DNA of 64,000 bases, taken from positions 62,001-126,000 of the forward strand of contig NZ_JAEUAK010000010.1 of NCBI RefSeq assembly GCF_019511345.1, given 5' to 3'. Shown here piece after piece: positions 45,166 to 53,347 of this stretch (positions are counted from its first letter, which is position 1; the number at the start of each line of letters is the position of its first letter). A model generated the notes under the pieces. That model was not told the origin of the DNA and did no database searches. It saw only the letters and a program-made list of their open reading frames with translations. Source of the stretch: Rhizobium mesosinicum. GTDB lineage: Bacteria > Pseudomonadota > Alphaproteobacteria > Rhizobiales > Rhizobiaceae. A program made the translations under genes and the position numbers.

Positions 45166-46194
45166 TTAGTCGTCGTTCAGAGCATCGGCGTATGCGTAGA
45201 GCCCTGGCGAACCTCCGGTCATTAGGAAGAGGACGTTTGATCCCGGCGTGATGGTGCCGCTGTCGAAATCGGAAAGCATGCCGGCGAATGCCTTGCCTCC
45301 GTAGACGGGATCGATGAGAAGACCTTCCGTGCTGCCGAGCAGCCTGACAGCCTCGACCATCTCCTGTGTCGGAACGCCGTAGCCGCCTCCGAGCTGCACG
45401 CCGCTGATCCTGAGATCGCCAGGCCCTACCTGCTCCTTCCTGGACATAAGCTGGAGAACCGAATTGACCTTGTCGACCGTAGCGGCAATGCAGGCATCAA
45501 CGGGTGACAGGACGGTGTGAGCCAGTACTCGGGAAGGTTCACGGCCTGCGACCACCATTCCCGCCGCAAGCCCAGCATGCATTCCACCGCTGCCATTCGG
45601 GATGACTACCTGGTCGAATTCCACTCCCAACTCGGCAGACTGCATCGCGATCTCGAATGCGCAGTCCACATAACCTAGGCACCCGACTGGCGTCGAACCG
45701 CCAAGGGTGGCCACAAATGCCTTGCGCCCGGACGCGGCCAGCTCGGACGCCCGGCGCGACGCAAACCCACCCGCATCATCCCCCGGCTTCAGGACGTGCA
45801 GGCGTGCTCCGAACAAGCGATCCAGCAGGACGTTCCCGTTCTCCTGATAGATCGCCGTATCCCGAGGAACCATCTGTGCGAGAACCAGCTCGCATGCCAG
45901 GCCGGATCGCGCACACGCCGCGGCGGCGAGCCGGGCGAAGTTCGATTGGACTCCTCCGATCGCCACCAGGGTGTCGCACCCTTCGGCCGCGGCCTGCCCT
46001 ACAAGGAATTCAAGCTTGCGCAGCTTGTTGCCGCCTCCCCCCAACCCCATAAGGTCGTCCCGCTTCGCCCATATCGTGATACCCTTTGCACGCGAACCGA
46101 GGACACTCTCGAGGCGGTCGAGGCGCTGAATTGGCGTCGGACCCTCAATCAGGCGAGTGTGAGGAAAGCGGCTGAGGAGCGGTGTTTTTGCCAT
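45166..46194 (-). CDS. PLP-dependent D-cysteine desulfhydrase/ACC deaminase-like enzyme
   Basis: The 342-residue fold-type II PLP enzyme has LGGGGNKLRKLEFLVGQA with Lys57 as the probable PLP lysine, TLVAIGGVQSNFARLAAAAC, VVIPNGSGGMHAGLAAGM (phosphate clamp) and DPVYGGKAFAGML. D-cysteine desulfhydrase and 1-aminocyclopropane-1-carboxylate deaminase share this fold; residues alone do not let me choose with certainty. GGAGACAGTCCG precedes the ATG at 46194. It lies between the tautomerase and FMN reductase genes, all leftward. Confidence 0.86.
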   Translation of the reverse strand: MAKTPLLSRFPHTRLIEGPTPIQRLDRLESVLGSRAKGITIWAKRDDLMGLGGGGNKLRKLEFLVGQAAAEGCDTLVAIGGVQSNFARLAAAACARSGLACELVLAQMVPRDTAIYQENGNVLLDRLFGARLHVLKPGDDAGGFASRRASELAASGRKAFVATLGGSTPVGCLGYVDCAFEIAMQSAELGVEFDQVVIPNGSGGMHAGLAAGMVVAGREPSRVLAHTVLSPVDACIAATVDKVNSVLQLMSRKEQVGPGDLRISGVQLGGGYGVPTQEMVEAVRLLGSTEGLLIDPVYGGKAFAGMLSDFDSGTITPGSNVLFLMTGGSPGLYAYADALNDD

Positions 46195-46234
46195 CGGACT
46201 GTCTCCACGAAGGTTGATGTGCGGCACGACTGCC

Positions 46235-46642
46235 TCAGTCGGTTCTGTTTGCAGTCAGTTCTCCGGTCATGAACTGAGCCCGTCCCATACCGAACGACCA
46301 GTCCTCGTCCGAATTCTCCACGATCGAGACCATGACATCGGACGGCTCGATACCGCATTTTATTCGAAGCGACCGAGCAAGCGTTTCGTATAGGACGAGC
46401 TTCGACGTGCGTGAGCGCACGCGGCTGATGATTTCGACAAGAACGAATCTTTCGGATCTATCCAAACCGAGACCGGTATCAAGGACTTGAAGATGCGATC
46501 TCTCGTGCTCCTCCAATATCTGATACCTATCTCGGCGCGGAACGCCGAACGCTTCGACCACGACATCGTGGGCGACGTCGAGCAGCGTTTGAAGTTCATC
46601 GACACTGCGCCCTTTGAAGACGTGGATCTTCACCAATGGCAT
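46235..46642 (-). CDS. Tautomerase-family protein
   Basis: The 135-residue protein starts MPLVKIHVFKGRS, giving the N-terminal Pro (Pro1 after Met removal) that is the catalytic base of 4-oxalocrotonate tautomerase-like enzymes. The rest (LLDVAHDVVVEAFGVPRRDRYQILEE and FVLVEIISRVRSRTSKLVLYETL) fits the longer, two-unit tautomerase group. AAGGAG is ideally placed before the ATG. Such enzymes handle ring-cleavage or dehalogenation products; the substrate here is unknown. Confidence 0.85.
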   Translation of the reverse strand: MPLVKIHVFKGRSVDELQTLLDVAHDVVVEAFGVPRRDRYQILEEHERSHLQVLDTGLGLDRSERFVLVEIISRVRSRTSKLVLYETLARSLRIKCGIEPSDVMVSIVENSDEDWSFGMGRAQFMTGELTANRTD

Positions 46643-46673
46643 CGGTCATCTCCTTCTTCGGTGCTGTGCTTCG

Positions 46674-46901
46674 TCATGACGTGGATCCGCATCCCGACGG
46701 CGTGCAACTCGCACCGGAATTCCGAGAGTTGAGGTAACCGATGCTACGACCTCCACCACCTTCTGAAGGCGCGAAGGGAGATTTCGTCTTTGATACGTTT
46801 GAGCATGATGCCAGCGCACCTATTAACGTGGCGAGGACGACTGCCTGCCGTCCTGCTGGCACCCACGATTTGAGCGCGATCGGCAACTTAAATTCCTGCA
46901 T
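46674..46901 (-). CDS. Possible small lipoprotein (uncertain)
   Basis: A 75-residue frame starts MQEFKLPIALKSWVPAGRQA and has a lipobox-like LASC after a hydrophobic run (VVLATLIGALASC). Its start overlaps the end of the upstream SDR gene by 14 bases. The tail is Ser/Gly-rich with two further Cys. No ribosome site is strong, and a chance frame is quite possible. Otherwise the gap 46643-46887 is empty. Confidence 0.3.
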   Translation of the reverse strand: MQEFKLPIALKSWVPAGRQAVVLATLIGALASCSNVSKTKSPFAPSEGGGGRSIGYLNSRNSGASCTPSGCGSTS

Positions 46902-47730
46902 GGGACGCTCCGGGCGTGGCATTCTGGGGAATCGCTGCGGGGCGATATCGCGGCGCCGGAATGCTCCGCGACAGGTTTGGCATCAACTTCTGCCTCGCCG
47001 CCTCATACGCATTCCAGTCATCCGCGTCCGGAATGGACGGAAGCGTCACCAGTTCACCCATATCCAGGCCTGCTAGAGCAGCGTCCACAGCGTCGTCGGC
47101 TTTCATGACGATACTGTCTGGAAGATGCTTGAGCGATCCTCCGGAAGCCTCCCAGAACGGAGTCTCCACAGCCCCCGGAAGGACGGCCTGAACGCGAATG
47201 CTCTTCTCGGCAAGTTCCTTGTGAAGCGAGAACGTCAGCGCGAGAACGAACGCTTTGGTGGCACCGTAGACACCGTTGAGAATTTCAGGGGCGAGAGCAA
47301 GCGCCGAGGCGACGTTGATGATAGTACCTCTTTCCCGCTCCACGAAGGAAGGAGCGGCGGCATAGACCAGTCGGGTCAACGCGATGACGTTGATCCGGAT
47401 CATGCGCTCCATGTCCTCAACGTCAGAGACAAGGAGTGGCTGCACCGCGCCAACGCCTGCATTGTTTACGAGCATGTTGATCGATGGGTCGCTGCGGAGA
47501 AACCCCTCTATCTTGAGAAGGTCCTCCCTGGCGCCGAGATCCGCTCTCAGCGTCGTCACGCGGCGCCCCGTGACGCGAGCAATCTCTCCGGCCACGTTCG
47601 TGAGTTCGTCCTGCCTGCGCGCCACGAGCACCAGATCGTAGCCTCGTCTGGCGAGCCTATCGGCATAGATCGCACCGATACCTGAAGATGCACCGGTGAT
47701 CAGAGCTGTTCCTTGGGAGGATTGCGTCAT
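46888..47730 (-). CDS. SDR-family oxidoreductase (classical)
   Basis: The 280-residue protein is a classical short-chain dehydrogenase with ALITGASSGIGAIYADRLA, ADLGAREDLLKIEGFL, MLVNNAGVGAVQPLL, TIINVASALALAP and the intact active site VYGATKAFVLALTFSL. It reduces or oxidises an unknown carbonyl or alcohol. The C-terminal ~25 residues are an extra basic, Pro-rich tail. GGAGACGCTAG precedes the ATG. Copy I of the shared element lies about 95 bases upstream. Confidence 0.9.
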   Translation of the reverse strand: MTQSSQGTALITGASSGIGAIYADRLARRGYDLVLVARRQDELTNVAGEIARVTGRRVTTLRADLGAREDLLKIEGFLRSDPSINMLVNNAGVGAVQPLLVSDVEDMERMIRINVIALTRLVYAAAPSFVERERGTIINVASALALAPEILNGVYGATKAFVLALTFSLHKELAEKSIRVQAVLPGAVETPFWEASGGSLKHLPDSIVMKADDAVDAALAGLDMGELVTLPSIPDADDWNAYEAARQKLMPNLSRSIPAPRYRPAAIPQNATPGASHAGI

Positions 47731-47824
47731 CTAGCGTCTCCGTGCTGAGCGTCCGTGGACGTGCTGCCCATCCTGACCGTTGGCCTTTGCCGTCCTTAGG
47801 GATCGTCCGAAGTCTGCCGGGAAT

Positions 47825-47853
47825 CCATAGGACGAAGGTATCGGCAATACCTT
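47825..47853 (-). promoter_or_regulatory. Shared promoter element, copy I
   Basis: On the minus strand AAGGTATTGCCGATACCTT runs into CGTCCTATGG, with both repeat arms intact and TCCTAT (47832-47827) as the -10-like hexamer. It points to the SDR gene. Confidence 0.8.
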
Positions 47854-47885
47854 GGGTGGTTTTTTGGGGAGCGATCTTAAACTGG

Positions 47886-47907
47886 AACCGATACCATCGG
47901 ACAATGG
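47886..47907 (+). promoter_or_regulatory. Shared promoter element, copy J
   Basis: AACCGATACCATCG runs into GACAATGG, GACAAT at 47900-47905. It points to the VOC gene at 47982 and forms a divergent pair with copy I. Confidence 0.78.
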
Positions 47908-47981
47908 ACGCGACCGCTGCACGAGCGCACCGTAGCGCCGTCTGCTAGTAGTCCGCAGGCACACACCGAGGGAGAAGGAGA

Positions 47982-48650
47982 ATGGACATCAAGGAGCGCA
48001 GCACCCAGTCTGCCGCCGTAGTGAACGACATCGACACGAAGCTTGAGGTCGTTGTAATACCGGTATCCGACGTTGATCGCGCGAAGTCCTTCTACACGGG
48101 CCTTGGCTGGAGACTTGACGCCGATGTCTCTGGCGCAGACGGCTTCAGGGTCGTCCAGGTAACGCCTTCAGGATCGCCCTGCTCGATCATCTTCGGCAGG
48201 AACGTCACTGCGGCCGTACCGGGATCAGCCCAAGGACTCCATCTCATCGTCTCGGACATCGAGATCGCCCACGCGGCACTCGCCGCTCGCGGCGCTGAAA
48301 TGAGCGGGGTCTTCCATGACGCGGGTGGCGTGTTCCATCACAAAGCCACCGATGAGCGCGTTCCCGGCCCTCACCCCTCTCGCGCCAGCTATGGCTCGTT
48401 TGCCTCCTTCAGCGATCCTGACGGAAACGGATGGCTCCTACAGGAAGTGACCGCGAGACTTCCCGGCCGCATCGAAGCCACAGGTGCAGCTTTCAGCTCC
48501 GCCGCCGATCTTGCGGCCGCGCTTCGTCGTGCCGCCGAAGCCCATGGCGAACATGAGAGACGCATGGGTGGGAAACACGACGATGCATGGCCGGACTGGT
48601 ACGCCGAATACATCGTGAGCGAGCAGTCGGGCGGTCCTCTCATGACTTGA
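47982..48650 (+). CDS. VOC-superfamily (glyoxalase-like) protein
   Basis: The 222-residue protein is a paralogue of the one at 33345, with LEVVVIPVSDVDRAKSFYTGLGWRLDADV, LHLIVSDIEIAHAALAARGAE and YGSFASFSDPDGNGWLLQEVTARLPG. It has an extra C-terminal stretch of ~50 residues (AALRRAAEAHGEHERRMGGK, then DDAWPDWYAEYIVSEQ) that the other lacks. This tail resembles the end of other rhizobial VOC proteins. GAAGGAGA precedes the ATG. Activity unknown. Confidence 0.87.
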   Translation: MDIKERSTQSAAVVNDIDTKLEVVVIPVSDVDRAKSFYTGLGWRLDADVSGADGFRVVQVTPSGSPCSIIFGRNVTAAVPGSAQGLHLIVSDIEIAHAALAARGAEMSGVFHDAGGVFHHKATDERVPGPHPSRASYGSFASFSDPDGNGWLLQEVTARLPGRIEATGAAFSSAADLAAALRRAAEAHGEHERRMGGKHDDAWPDWYAEYIVSEQSGGPLMT

Positions 48651-48718
48651 TAAGCATTGTGCGTGGCGGCGCTGAACGAGCGATGAGACTAGCGGCGTCA
48701 CGGGGCTCGCTCATTTTC

Positions 48719-48746
48719 CGCCGATACCGACACCATTGCACAATAG
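48719..48746 (+). promoter_or_regulatory. Shared promoter element, copy K
   Basis: CGCCGATACCGACACCATTG runs into CACAATAG. The left arm is poor but the right half fits, with CACAAT at 48739-48744. It points to the degenerate kinase gene at 48802. Confidence 0.7.
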
Positions 48747-48801
48747 ATTGATACCAGCAGAGTGAGGCATGATCCGGTGACGACATTGCCCCCGCAAAAG
48801 G

Positions 48802-49596
48802 ATGGAGCGACAGTCGGACGGCGAACGGGTACGGCAAGCAATTCGGATGTTCCAGCTCACGAAGGGATATTGTGACGACGCAGAATTCGGACAGTATCAT
48901 GCAGACAATACGCTGCCGCGGCATGCTTCGGCCCAGATCGCCGCGATGACCGGTAGCGATCGGCTTAGTCGGTGCATGGAAGAAATCCTGACAATCACGG
49001 CTCTTCCGACTACCTGGATCGGAAAAGGCCTTGATGACATTGGCAAGAGACTCCTGGATGTCGTCGGCCCTCTATTGAACCTCGATTTCCTGGTTCTGAG
49101 AATTGCCTCGCGCCAAGGCGAACAAACCACCAACATCACCTGGTTCGGGAAACTCGCTGGCTTGGAAGACGCGAGTGGTTTCCGACATGGCCTGACAGCC
49201 ATGCTTGGCGATGTGACTTCCACGTTATCTGCCGCTACTACGTTCCAACGGGGCAAATCGACGTTCTCCTGTGTTCTACAGGAACTCGACGCAAACGTCG
49301 CCAACGGCGCGCTGGTTGCCGGCTCCCGTGAGGACGATGGAGGCGTGAAACTGACAGTTGCCGACACTGGGTGCGGATTGGCAACTCTGGAAACAGATCG
49401 CCTGTTTGATGCCTTCCACACAACGAAACCCGATGGCATGGGCATCGGTTTGTCGGTAAGCCGCTCCATAGTCGAAGCGCATGGAGGTAAGATCTGGGCG
49501 ACCCCGGGTTCCGCAGGCGGTGCAATATTTGGCTTTTCGATAAGGGCCTGGAGAACGCAGGACAGCCCCTGCGCGACTAAGGCGGATCGGCAATGA
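48802..49596 (+). CDS. Degenerate sensor kinase: GAF-like part joined to a truncated ATPase domain
   Basis: The 264-residue protein has a GAF-like N-terminal region (CMEEILTITALPTTWIGKGL and LLDVVGPLLNLDFLVLRIAS). It then jumps straight to the last third of a HATPase_c domain (GGVKLTVADTGCGLATLETDRLFDAFHTTKPDGMGIGLSVSRSIVEAHGG). The HisKA domain with its His and the N-box are missing, so it cannot be a normal autokinase. The frame is intact and its stop overlaps the next receiver gene (ATGA). It looks like an in-frame deletion of a full kinase that may survive as a regulator or is decaying. Confidence 0.8.
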   Translation: MERQSDGERVRQAIRMFQLTKGYCDDAEFGQYHADNTLPRHASAQIAAMTGSDRLSRCMEEILTITALPTTWIGKGLDDIGKRLLDVVGPLLNLDFLVLRIASRQGEQTTNITWFGKLAGLEDASGFRHGLTAMLGDVTSTLSAATTFQRGKSTFSCVLQELDANVANGALVAGSREDDGGVKLTVADTGCGLATLETDRLFDAFHTTKPDGMGIGLSVSRSIVEAHGGKIWATPGSAGGAIFGFSIRAWRTQDSPCATKADRQ

Positions 49597-49961
49597 CGAG
49601 CGAGCGCGCGCTGGTATCTGTCGTTGATGATGATGAGTCGGTCAGAGAGTCTCTTCCCGACCTGATCCGGATATTCGGATACGACGTCCGTGCATTCTCC
49701 TCTGCCGACGACTTCCTAAATTCCGAATGGGTGGCAAGAACGAACTGCCTGATACTCGACGTCGCCATGCCTGGCATGTCCGGTCCAGAGCTTGAGGAAG
49801 AGTTGATCCGTCGCGGTGACCGAATTCCCGTCGTCTTCATAACAGCCCACAAGGATGAGAACGATCGAATTCCACTCATGCAGAACGGCGCGGTTGCCTG
49901 CCTGTTCAAGCCGTTTAGCGATGTCGCCCTCCAGGAAACGCTGGATCGGGTTTTCGCCTAG
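49593..49961 (+). CDS. Single-domain response regulator (receiver only)
   Basis: The 122-residue protein is a bare receiver: VSVVDDDESVRESLPDLIRIFG, phospho-acceptor Asp56 in LILDVAMPGMSGPELE, Thr in VVFITAHKDE and Lys in CLFKPFSD. There is no output domain, so it would pass phosphate on, act by protein contact or compete for phosphate. It is translationally coupled to the degenerate kinase and closely resembles the receiver at 52743, pointing to duplication of a kinase-receiver pair. Confidence 0.92.
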   Translation: MTSERALVSVVDDDESVRESLPDLIRIFGYDVRAFSSADDFLNSEWVARTNCLILDVAMPGMSGPELEEELIRRGDRIPVVFITAHKDENDRIPLMQNGAVACLFKPFSDVALQETLDRVFA

Positions 49962-50005
49962 GAGCCTGTGAGCTCGGGTGCAATCTCAGCAAAGTCCGCC
50001 AGCGT

Positions 50006-50026
50006 CCGACACCATAGGATAATGTA
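50006..50026 (+). promoter_or_regulatory. Shared promoter element, copy L
   Basis: TCCGACACCATAG runs into GATAATGT, GATAAT at 50018-50023. The left arm is weak. It lies about 63 bases before the multi-PAS kinase start. Confidence 0.65.
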
Positions 50027-50088
50027 CGACAGGTTGCGGAACCCATACAGTGCACGAAAAGGGTAGCTCAGCCCTTGAAAGGACATGC

Positions 50089-52746
50089 ATGCAGACGGAA
50101 CTCGGTCGGGTTCTCGACACGCTGCCTGGGATGGTGTTCAGCGCTCTTCCGGACGGACGCATCGATTTTGTGAACAAGGACCTGGCAGACTTTTCCGGCG
50201 TCCCGATGACCGAGACAGCCATGTGGGAATGGCCAGTGCACGCGGAACCTGCGCAGGCGTCGATGATCCTGCAACGCTTTCGATCGATGCTGTCTCGGGG
50301 TGAGCCATTCGAGATGGAGATCCCAACCCTGCACGCTGACGGCGAGCCCCGCCTTCTGAGGGTTCAGTGCAACCCAATGCTCACAGACGGCGATGTCCAG
50401 AAATGGTATGGTCTTGCCTCCGAATCTGGGCTTGGAAGCAGCGATAGCCGTTCCGAGCACGAAACTGACTTTCAGCGCATCGTGGATAGCATTCCTGTTC
50501 CAGTCGCGGTCACCACACCGACCGGAGACGTTGAAGCATTGAACAATCCCGCTCTCGAATACTTTGGCATGACGCTGGAGGAACTGAAGAACTGGAAGGC
50601 GATCGAAGTCGTTCACCCCGAAGACCTGCAGCAAACCATCGCCGATCAGCTCGAGGCTCACAGGACAGCGACCTTCTACAATGTCGAAAGCCGGCATCTC
50701 CGCTCGGACGGCGTATATCGGTGGCACAATGTGCTTGGCTTGCCATTCAAGGATCGCGACGGAAATATTCTGCGTTGGTTTCATCTTCTCGTCGACATTG
50801 ATGACCGCAAAAAGGCTGAATTGGCGCTCGCCGCGCGCGAGCGCGAAGCGCAACTCGTATTGGAAAGCATCCCGGCCGGGATCGGCGTCCTCGCTCCAGA
50901 TGGAGAGGTCGAGGCGGTCAACGGACCGCTGCTGCGGTACTACGGCCGCACGCTCGATGAGCTGCGCGAATGGGGCAGTACAGATGTCGTTCATCCGGAC
51001 GACATGCCCCGGATGATCGCAGCAGTGTCGGATGCCGTCGCATCCGGATCTCCGTATGATACAGAGGTGCGTCTGCGGCGCGCCGACGGAACATATCGGT
51101 GGTTTCAAGTCACCGGACATCCCCTGAAGTCGGCGGATGACAGGATCATCCGGTGGTACGCCCTTCACATGGACATTGATGATAGGAAGCGGGCAGAAGA
51201 CGCGCTGGCGGAACGTGAGCGCGAGTCACGATTTGTCATCGACGGCATAGCTGGAATGATTGCGATCTTTTCGCCGGACGCCAAACTGATTGGCGGCAAC
51301 CAGCAGATAATCGACTATTTCCAGCGGCCTATCGAGGAGCTCGACAACTGGGCAACGAATGGAATCACCCATCCCGACGATCTGCAGATCTGCATCGACA
51401 GTTTCATGGGAGCCATCGCGACCGGAGAGCCCTATGATTACGAGACTCGCTTCCTGCGCCACGATGGAACGTGGCGCTGGTTTCAGCTTCGCGGGTTGCC
51501 ATTGCGAAACACCGACGGTCAGATCGTGCGTTGGTATGGCCTGCTGACGGATATAGACGATCGAAAGAGGACGGAGGAGAACCTTCGCAGAAGCGAAGCC
51601 TTTCTTGCCGACGCCCAACGTCTCAGCAAGACTGGAAGCTTCTCACTCAAGCTAGCCACCGACGAAGTTACCTGGTCGGCGGAAACCTATCGCATCTTCG
51701 ACGTCGATCCATCCTCGAGGGTCACGCTGCGCACGATTCTGTCGCGGCTGGATCACGACAGTCTCGCAAGGGTGCAGCGCGTACTCGAACGCGCGCGCGA
51801 AGGAAATGGCGACTTCGACTACGACATCACGCTCGTTATGCCCGACAAGTCGATGAAGCACGTTCGCATGCTGGCGCACAGTGAACGAAACAAGGACGGC
51901 GAGCAGGAACTGACTGGCGCGGTGCAGGACGTAACTGAAAGCCGGCGGGCAGAAGAAACACTCAACGAGGTTCGGTCCGAGCTCGCCTATGTCACGCGTG
52001 CGACAAGCCTTGGCGTACTGACCGCGTCGATCGCCCACGAAGTCAATCAGCCTCTTGCCGGGATTGTCACCAATGCGAATACATGTCTTCGCGTGCTGAC
52101 TACGGAACCTCCCAACATGGAGGTCGCGAAAGATACGGCTCGCCGCATGATCCGCGATGCCAACCGGGCCGCCGACGTGATCGTCAGGCTGCGGGCGCTG
52201 TTCAGCAGAAAACCTCCGAGCATCGAGCCGATCGATATGAACGAGATCGCAAGCGAAGTGATCGCGTTGGCACTGAGCGATCTCCAGCGGGCGCGCGTGT
52301 CGGTCGCGACAGAATTCGGCCCTGACCTACCACGCGTCGCAGGTGCGCGTGTCCAGCTCCAGCAGGTGATCATGAACCTGCTCCGAAACGCCATCGAGGC
52401 TCTGGCTGGGATCAACGACAGACCGAGGCAAATCATAATCAGGACGCAAGCAGACCCGACAGGTGAGGTCAAGGTTTCAGTGAGTGACGACGGAGTTGGC
52501 TTCGGCTCTCAAGGGACGGGACGGATCTTCGACGCATTCTACACCACGAAACCCGATGGCATGGGCATCGGACTATCTGTCAGTCGGTCCATAGTCGAAA
52601 ACCATAATGGACGGCTGTGGGCGAAGGCAAACGATAGCCATGGCGCAACAGTCGCGTTTGCCATTCCGATACATGATGTCGCCAGAGAATCTTGCGACGT
52701 TGAAGCGCGAGTCAGGCCAGACTTGACCTCCGGGACAGTCCGATGA
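50089..52746 (+). CDS. Multi-PAS sensor histidine kinase (five PAS domains)
   Basis: The 885-residue soluble kinase has five PAS units in a row (~1-115, 130-255, 260-380, 385-505, 510-625). The second, third and fourth are similar to each other and end in near-repeats of VDIDDRKKAE, MDIDDRKRAE and TDIDDRKRTE. Next come HisKA with His650 in TASIAHEVNQPLAGIV and HATPase_c with QLQQVIMNLLRNAIEAL, SDDGVGFG and GMGIGLSVSRSIVENHNG. The ATG at 50089 has AAGGA upstream. Its stop overlaps the following receiver gene (ATGA). The signal is probably cytoplasmic. Confidence 0.92.
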   Translation: MQTELGRVLDTLPGMVFSALPDGRIDFVNKDLADFSGVPMTETAMWEWPVHAEPAQASMILQRFRSMLSRGEPFEMEIPTLHADGEPRLLRVQCNPMLTDGDVQKWYGLASESGLGSSDSRSEHETDFQRIVDSIPVPVAVTTPTGDVEALNNPALEYFGMTLEELKNWKAIEVVHPEDLQQTIADQLEAHRTATFYNVESRHLRSDGVYRWHNVLGLPFKDRDGNILRWFHLLVDIDDRKKAELALAAREREAQLVLESIPAGIGVLAPDGEVEAVNGPLLRYYGRTLDELREWGSTDVVHPDDMPRMIAAVSDAVASGSPYDTEVRLRRADGTYRWFQVTGHPLKSADDRIIRWYALHMDIDDRKRAEDALAERERESRFVIDGIAGMIAIFSPDAKLIGGNQQIIDYFQRPIEELDNWATNGITHPDDLQICIDSFMGAIATGEPYDYETRFLRHDGTWRWFQLRGLPLRNTDGQIVRWYGLLTDIDDRKRTEENLRRSEAFLADAQRLSKTGSFSLKLATDEVTWSAETYRIFDVDPSSRVTLRTILSRLDHDSLARVQRVLERAREGNGDFDYDITLVMPDKSMKHVRMLAHSERNKDGEQELTGAVQDVTESRRAEETLNEVRSELAYVTRATSLGVLTASIAHEVNQPLAGIVTNANTCLRVLTTEPPNMEVAKDTARRMIRDANRAADVIVRLRALFSRKPPSIEPIDMNEIASEVIALALSDLQRARVSVATEFGPDLPRVAGARVQLQQVIMNLLRNAIEALAGINDRPRQIIIRTQADPTGEVKVSVSDDGVGFGSQGTGRIFDAFYTTKPDGMGIGLSVSRSIVENHNGRLWAKANDSHGATVAFAIPIHDVARESCDVEARVRPDLTSGTVR

Positions 52747-53117
52747 GAAAGCGATCAAAGCTCGTATCAGTGATCGATGACGACGAGTCTGTGCGAGAAG
52801 CTCTCCCAGACCTGCTCCGATCGTTCGGTCTGTCGGTGGAAGCATTTCCATCCGCGGAGGCCTTCCTCGAATCGCAGGCACTGGAAGCCAGTGACGGCAT
52901 CATCCTGGACGTGGCAATGCCGGGCATGACGGGTCCCGAATTGCAACGCGAACTTAGACGTAGAAATCTACGCGTTCCGATCATTTTTGTGACCGCATTC
53001 GCTGACGAGATGGCACGTGCACGCTTGCTAAGCGACGGAGCGGCGGGATGCCTGTTCAAACCGTTCAGTGACGAGGAGCTGCAGAGTGCGCTCCGCCTCG
53101 CCTCGCTCGTGACCTGA
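52743..53117 (+). CDS. Single-domain response regulator (receiver only)
   Basis: The 124-residue receiver has SVIDDDESVREALPDLLRSFG, Asp56 in IILDVAMPGMTGPELQ, Thr in IIFVTAFADE and Lys in CLFKPFSDEE. It has no output domain and is coupled to the five-PAS kinase by a four-base overlap. It is a close paralogue of the receiver at 49593. The likely role is in a phosphorelay or as a feedback element between the kinases and the single DNA-binding regulator. Confidence 0.92.
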   Translation: MRKRSKLVSVIDDDESVREALPDLLRSFGLSVEAFPSAEAFLESQALEASDGIILDVAMPGMTGPELQRELRRRNLRVPIIFVTAFADEMARARLLSDGAAGCLFKPFSDEELQSALRLASLVT

Positions 53118-53347
53118 CGCCCCCCCCGCAGACTGGTCATGGAGACTGACGTCACAAAATTCGTCAGCCGGCGGCCAACCCTCGTTTGCAACACTGAGGC
53201 AGACGGTCATGCCGAGTTAGACAGTCGCCGTCGGAGAGAAGCACGGGGGGCGCCGCGCTCGGTTGATAAACACTGGGCGGGGAAGAAGCGACGGCGGATC
53301 CGGCCATCACAACAGCCTCAATTGTGATCCTGATCAGTGATCGCTCA

